Source of the DNA: Wenzhouxiangellaceae bacterium
Lineage (GTDB): Bacteria; Pseudomonadota; Gammaproteobacteria; Xanthomonadales; Wenzhouxiangellaceae
Length of the DNA stretch: 7,957 nucleotides
Direction of reading: 5' to 3'
Assembly: GCA_023258355.1 (NCBI GenBank)
Contig: JALQZL010000067.1
Location: 1-7,957 of the forward strand
This document shows positions 5,762 to 7,957 of the stretch, in pieces. The notes under the pieces are model-generated. The model ran no database searches. It had not been told where the DNA came from and worked only from the letters and a program-made list of their open reading frames with translations. The stretch's first letter is position 1; every line of letters starts with the position of its first letter. Made by a program: the position numbers and the translations under genes.

Positions 5762-6529
5762 ATGACGATACGTATCGAGCCGATACCCGCCCTTGAATCG
5801 AACTATATTTGGATGATTCATGATGACCATGCTGCCGTGCTCGTCGACCCTGGCTGTGCTGAGGTTGCGCTGAGCGCACTCAAAGCGCATGGCATATCAC
5901 TCACAGGCATTTTGGTCACACACCACCACGCAGATCATATCGCAGGCATCCCTCGTCTCCTCGAGGAGTATCCAGTGCCAGTCTGGGGCCCAGCAGATGA
6001 GCGTATTGCCACCCTCACACACCCACTTCAAGAAGGTGACACGGTTGATCTTGATTCACCAAAGCTCACTTTAGAGGTGATGGCCACACCGGGTCACACG
6101 AGCTCACACATCACGTTTTTCAATGACACCATGATTTTTTGCGGTGATACCTTGTTTTCTATCGGCTGTGGCCGCTTGTTCGAGGGTACCCCTGCGCAAA
6201 TGCAAAATGCCCTAGACCGCATTGCGCGGTTGGCACCAGATGCATTGGTGTATTGTGGCCACGAATATACCGAGGCCAATTGTGCATTCGCATTGTCCGT
6301 GGAACCAAACAACCCGGCATTAGCTCAGCGGGCGCAAGCTGTGGCTCAATTGCGTGCGAATGGTCAACCCACCTTGCCAGTCACACTGGGTGATGAGCTC
6401 AAAACCAACCCCTTTTTGCGAACGCGATTGCCCAGTCTGATTGCCGCGGCCAGACAAATTGACCCTGACTGTGGCACCACGGCGACTGAAGTCTTTGCCA
6501 CGCTAAGAGCACTTAAAGACAGCCGTTAA
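5762..6529 (+). CDS. gloB: Glyoxalase II (hydroxyacylglutathione hydrolase)
   Basis: Cytoplasmic metallo-beta-lactamase-fold hydrolase that converts S-D-lactoylglutathione to D-lactate and glutathione, the second step of methylglyoxal detoxification. 255 residues, close to the E. coli enzyme (251). The binuclear metal site is complete: H54, H56, D58 and H59 in THHHADH, H112 in TPGHTSSH, D129 in FCGDTLFSIGCGRLFEGT and H167 in YCGHEYT. The opening RIEPIPALESNYIWMI is typical of the family. The C-terminal HAGH domain, which contacts glutathione, includes DELKTNPFLR (211-220). The start is set by a strong Shine-Dalgarno. It diverges from the yafS-like gene as in E. coli. gloA is not in the window. 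Confidence 0.97.
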   Translation: MTIRIEPIPALESNYIWMIHDDHAAVLVDPGCAEVALSALKAHGISLTGILVTHHHADHIAGIPRLLEEYPVPVWGPADERIATLTHPLQEGDTVDLDSPKLTLEVMATPGHTSSHITFFNDTMIFCGDTLFSIGCGRLFEGTPAQMQNALDRIARLAPDALVYCGHEYTEANCAFALSVEPNNPALAQRAQAVAQLRANGQPTLPVTLGDELKTNPFLRTRLPSLIAAARQIDPDCGTTATEVFATLRALKDSR

Positions 6530-6534
6530 GGCCG

Positions 6535-6552
6535 TGTGCCTGAATTGGCACA
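6535..6552. repeat. Inverted repeat after gloB (6-base arms, 6-base spacer)
   Basis: TGTGCC, spacer TGAATT, GGCACA: perfect 6-base arms starting 5 bases after the gloB stop. No T-run follows on the plus strand, so an intrinsic terminator is unlikely. It could be a protein-binding dyad upstream of the ArsR-type gene or an RNA hairpin at the gloB 3' end. Confidence 0.4.
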
Positions 6553-6554
6553 AC

Positions 6555-6584
6555 ATCACATACCGGTGACAAGTTCCGTATAAT
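6555..6584 (+). promoter_or_regulatory. Promoter for the ArsR-methyltransferase/metH unit
   Basis: A perfect TATAAT (6579-6584) is preceded after 18 bases by ATCACA (6555-6560, 4 of 6 matches to TTGACA). The predicted transcription start is near 6591, inside the downstream inverted repeat. This is the best -10 box in the window. Confidence 0.6.
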
Positions 6585-6585
6585 A

Positions 6586-6603
6586 TATCGCTTAATCGCG
6601 ATA
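6586..6603. promoter_or_regulatory. Candidate operator: 6-6-6 inverted repeat over the transcription start
   Basis: TATCGC (6586-6591), spacer TTAATC, GCGATA (6598-6603): perfect 6-base arms directly after the -10 box and directly before the Shine-Dalgarno. A dimeric winged-HTH repressor bound here would block RNA polymerase. The likely binder is the ArsR-type protein encoded next (autoregulation, with metH in the same unit). The identity of the binder is inferred; the dyad is directly visible. Confidence 0.6.
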
Positions 6604-6609
6604 GAAGGA
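6603..6609 (+). promoter_or_regulatory. Strong Shine-Dalgarno for the ArsR-methyltransferase gene
   Basis: AGAAGGA abuts the operator dyad. Going downstream in the gene's frame, the codons are ATT (6611, 1 base away), GTC (6614), ATC (6617, 7 bases away), then no ATG, GTG or TTG until TTG at 6653, which is 43 bases away. The spacing is ideal only for ATC at 6617. Confidence 0.55.
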
Positions 6610-6616
6610 TATTGTC

Positions 6617-7570
6617 ATCGACCTCGAGCTGATCAATCGCTACTGTAGCCTGTTGGGTGATACCACTCGGGTGCGGCTGTTGGCACTCTTAGAGAGAGAG
6701 GAGCTCACCGTCGCTGAGCTCGCAAAAGTCACACACTTAGCCCAACCCCGTGTCTCCACCCATCTGGCAAGATTGCGCGAGTCTGGCATGGTGGTCGACC
6801 GGCGCTCGGGGGTCTCTGTCTATTACAGACTGGCCGAGGAAGACCAAGCGCCTGATGTCTTGCGGGTGTGGCATACCTTTCAAGCAGGCCTAGATGATGC
6901 CCTGATCCATGCCGACGCCGAAAGACTAAGCGCTGTGTTGGCTGAACGAAGCCATGGGCGTAACTGGGCCGACTCGGTGGCCGGAGACATGGAGCGTCAT
7001 TACTCTCCCGGCAGAACATGGGAAGCCACCGCGCATGCGCTGACACCACTCTTGGAATTAGGAAAAACACTGGATGTGGCTTCGGGCGATGGGGTCATGG
7101 CCGACTTACTGACCGCACACGCCACTTCAATTGACTGCATTGACATGTCTGAAAAAGTCGTCGATGCGGGTCGCGCGCGCAGTGCCCAGTCGACGAATGT
7201 CCGCTTTCATGTCGGGGATATGCACGCCTTGCCTTTCGAAAACCACACATTCGATACAGTGTTGTTATTGCATGCCCTGACCTACAGTCCCCAGCCACAA
7301 TTGGTGATCTCTGAGGCAGCCCGCGTGCTCGCCCCCGGAGGCCGCCTGGTGTGTGCCACTTTGCACAAACATAACCACAGTGATCATGTGAAGGCCTACG
7401 GACACTGTCAAAATGGTTTCCTACCCAAAACCTTGAAATCGTGGTTCGAAAAATCAGGGCTCAAGGTCCAAAGTTGTGGTGTCACTTCCGTTGAGCGAAA
7501 AGCACCTCACTTCAAAGTGATCACCGCACTCGCTCATGCGCCATCCACCCATGCTCAAACCAAGCGGTAA
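6617..7570 (+). CDS. ArsR-family HTH fused to SAM-dependent methyltransferase domain (methionine/SAM-cycle regulator candidate)
   Basis: About 317 residues from an inferred ATC start; conventional calling would give TTG at 6653 and 305 residues. Residues 1-85 form an ArsR winged HTH: DLELINRYCSLLGDTTRVRLLALLE, recognition helix QPRVSTHLARL (43-53) and wing DRRSGVSVYYRL (61-72). The metalloid-binding CVC motif of arsenic-sensing ArsR is absent. The C-terminal half is a class I methyltransferase: motif I LDVASGDG (152-159), acidic CIDMS (174-178), VGDMHALPF (199-207) and LAPGGRLV (238-245). An in-frame TAG at 6602-6604 limits any upstream extension. It lies 9 bases before metH. This domain pairing next to methionine-cycle genes recalls SahR-type proteobacterial regulators that respond to S-adenosylhomocysteine; that equivalence is inference. 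The domain could bind SAM/SAH as effector or methylate an unknown substrate. Confidence 0.85.
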   Translation: MDLELINRYCSLLGDTTRVRLLALLEREELTVAELAKVTHLAQPRVSTHLARLRESGMVVDRRSGVSVYYRLAEEDQAPDVLRVWHTFQAGLDDALIHADAERLSAVLAERSHGRNWADSVAGDMERHYSPGRTWEATAHALTPLLELGKTLDVASGDGVMADLLTAHATSIDCIDMSEKVVDAGRARSAQSTNVRFHVGDMHALPFENHTFDTVLLLHALTYSPQPQLVISEAARVLAPGGRLVCATLHKHNHSDHVKAYGHCQNGFLPKTLKSWFEKSGLKVQSCGVTSVERKAPHFKVITALAHAPSTHAQTKR

Positions 7571-7579
7571 CCCCTGACT

Positions 7580-7957
7580 ATGCTAGATTGGCACGATCCT
7601 AAACGAACCCAACAGCTTTTTGACGCCCTAGCCACCAAAATCATGGTGCTCGATGGCGCGATGGGCACCATGATTCAGTCCTACTCGCCGTCAGAAGAGG
7701 ACTACCGCGGTGAACGGTTCATCAATCACCCCTCTGATCTGAAAGGCAACAACGATTTACTGAGCATCACGCAACCGAATATTGTTGAGGAGATTCATCG
7801 TCAATTCTTGGATGCAGGCTGTGACTTTGTTGAAACCAATACGTTCAACGCCAACCGCATCTCTCAAGCAGACTACGCCCTCGAATCACTCTCTTATGAG
7901 CTGAATCTCGCCTCTGCGCAACTGGCTAAACAGGCCTGTGACGAAGCACAGAAGCAT
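7580..7957 (+). CDS. metH: Methionine synthase, cobalamin-dependent (N-terminal part; cut by window edge)
   Basis: The first 126 codons are visible. MetH transfers a methyl group from 5-methyltetrahydrofolate through cobalamin to homocysteine. The visible part belongs to the homocysteine-binding barrel: VLDGAMGTMIQSY (23-35), DLKGNNDLLSI (53-63) and ETNTFNANRISQADY (85-99), each matching E. coli MetH closely. The zinc-ligand cysteines, folate, cobalamin and activation domains lie beyond the window, so a complete MetH and a split homocysteine-methyltransferase subunit cannot be told apart. The ATG is 9 bases after the stop of the ArsR-methyltransferase gene with only a weak Shine-Dalgarno, suggesting co-transcription and translational coupling. 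Its likely regulator is therefore the upstream protein acting at the 6586-6603 dyad. Confidence 0.93.
   Translation, partial: MLDWHDPKRTQQLFDALATKIMVLDGAMGTMIQSYSPSEEDYRGERFINHPSDLKGNNDLLSITQPNIVEEIHRQFLDAGCDFVETNTFNANRISQADYALESLSYELNLASAQLAKQACDEAQKH

Noticed and set aside
6653..6655. TTG as the true start of the ArsR-methyltransferase gene
   Set aside because: It has no Shine-Dalgarno, removes the first HTH helix and leaves the strong AGAAGGA unused; kept only as a fallback.

Overview
This window looks like a chromosomal housekeeping segment from a gammaproteobacterium of moderate GC content. The gene order gloB / yafS-like / rnhA / dnaQ matches the order I recall for Escherichia coli. 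The Zur, MltF and MetH products also align closely with gammaproteobacterial homologues I remember. I cannot name the genus. I see no tRNA, rRNA, insertion sequence, CRISPR array or phage gene, and no gap between genes longer than about 100 bases.

Left block, minus strand (1-2393). gltX (glutamyl-tRNA synthetase) is followed by zur (zinc-responsive Fur-family repressor). Five bases after zur comes a GTG-started HTH regulator of the WYL/YafY type, which runs off the left edge. A 94-base divergent region separates gltX from mltF, a periplasmic lytic transglycosylase on the plus strand (2488-3945).

Middle block, minus strand (3890-5693). A yafS-like gene, rnhA (RNase HI) and dnaQ (DNA polymerase III proofreading subunit) form a tightly coupled operon, with a 4-base ATGA overlap and then a 1-base TGATG overlap. 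The 3' end of dnaQ overlaps the 3' end of mltF tail-to-tail by 56 bases. gloB (glyoxalase II) diverges from the yafS-like gene, with a recognisable promoter and a strong ribosome binding site.

Right block, plus strand (6530-7957). After gloB, an intergenic region holds a consensus -10 box, a perfect 6-6-6 inverted repeat lying over the expected transcription start, and a strong Shine-Dalgarno sequence. These lead into an ArsR-type HTH fused to a SAM-dependent methyltransferase domain. Nine bases later begins metH (cobalamin-dependent methionine synthase), cut by the right edge. I read this pair as an autoregulated methionine/SAM-cycle unit in which the methyltransferase fold probably senses SAM or SAH.

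The right block is the most interesting part. The regulator has no ATG, GTG or TTG start that would keep its first HTH helix, which suggests a non-canonical ATC start. The promoter also carries several dyads with 6-base spacers. Other points are the YafS-like protein's missing SAM-binding motif I, the coding overlap between dnaQ and mltF, and possible leaderless starts for zur and mltF.
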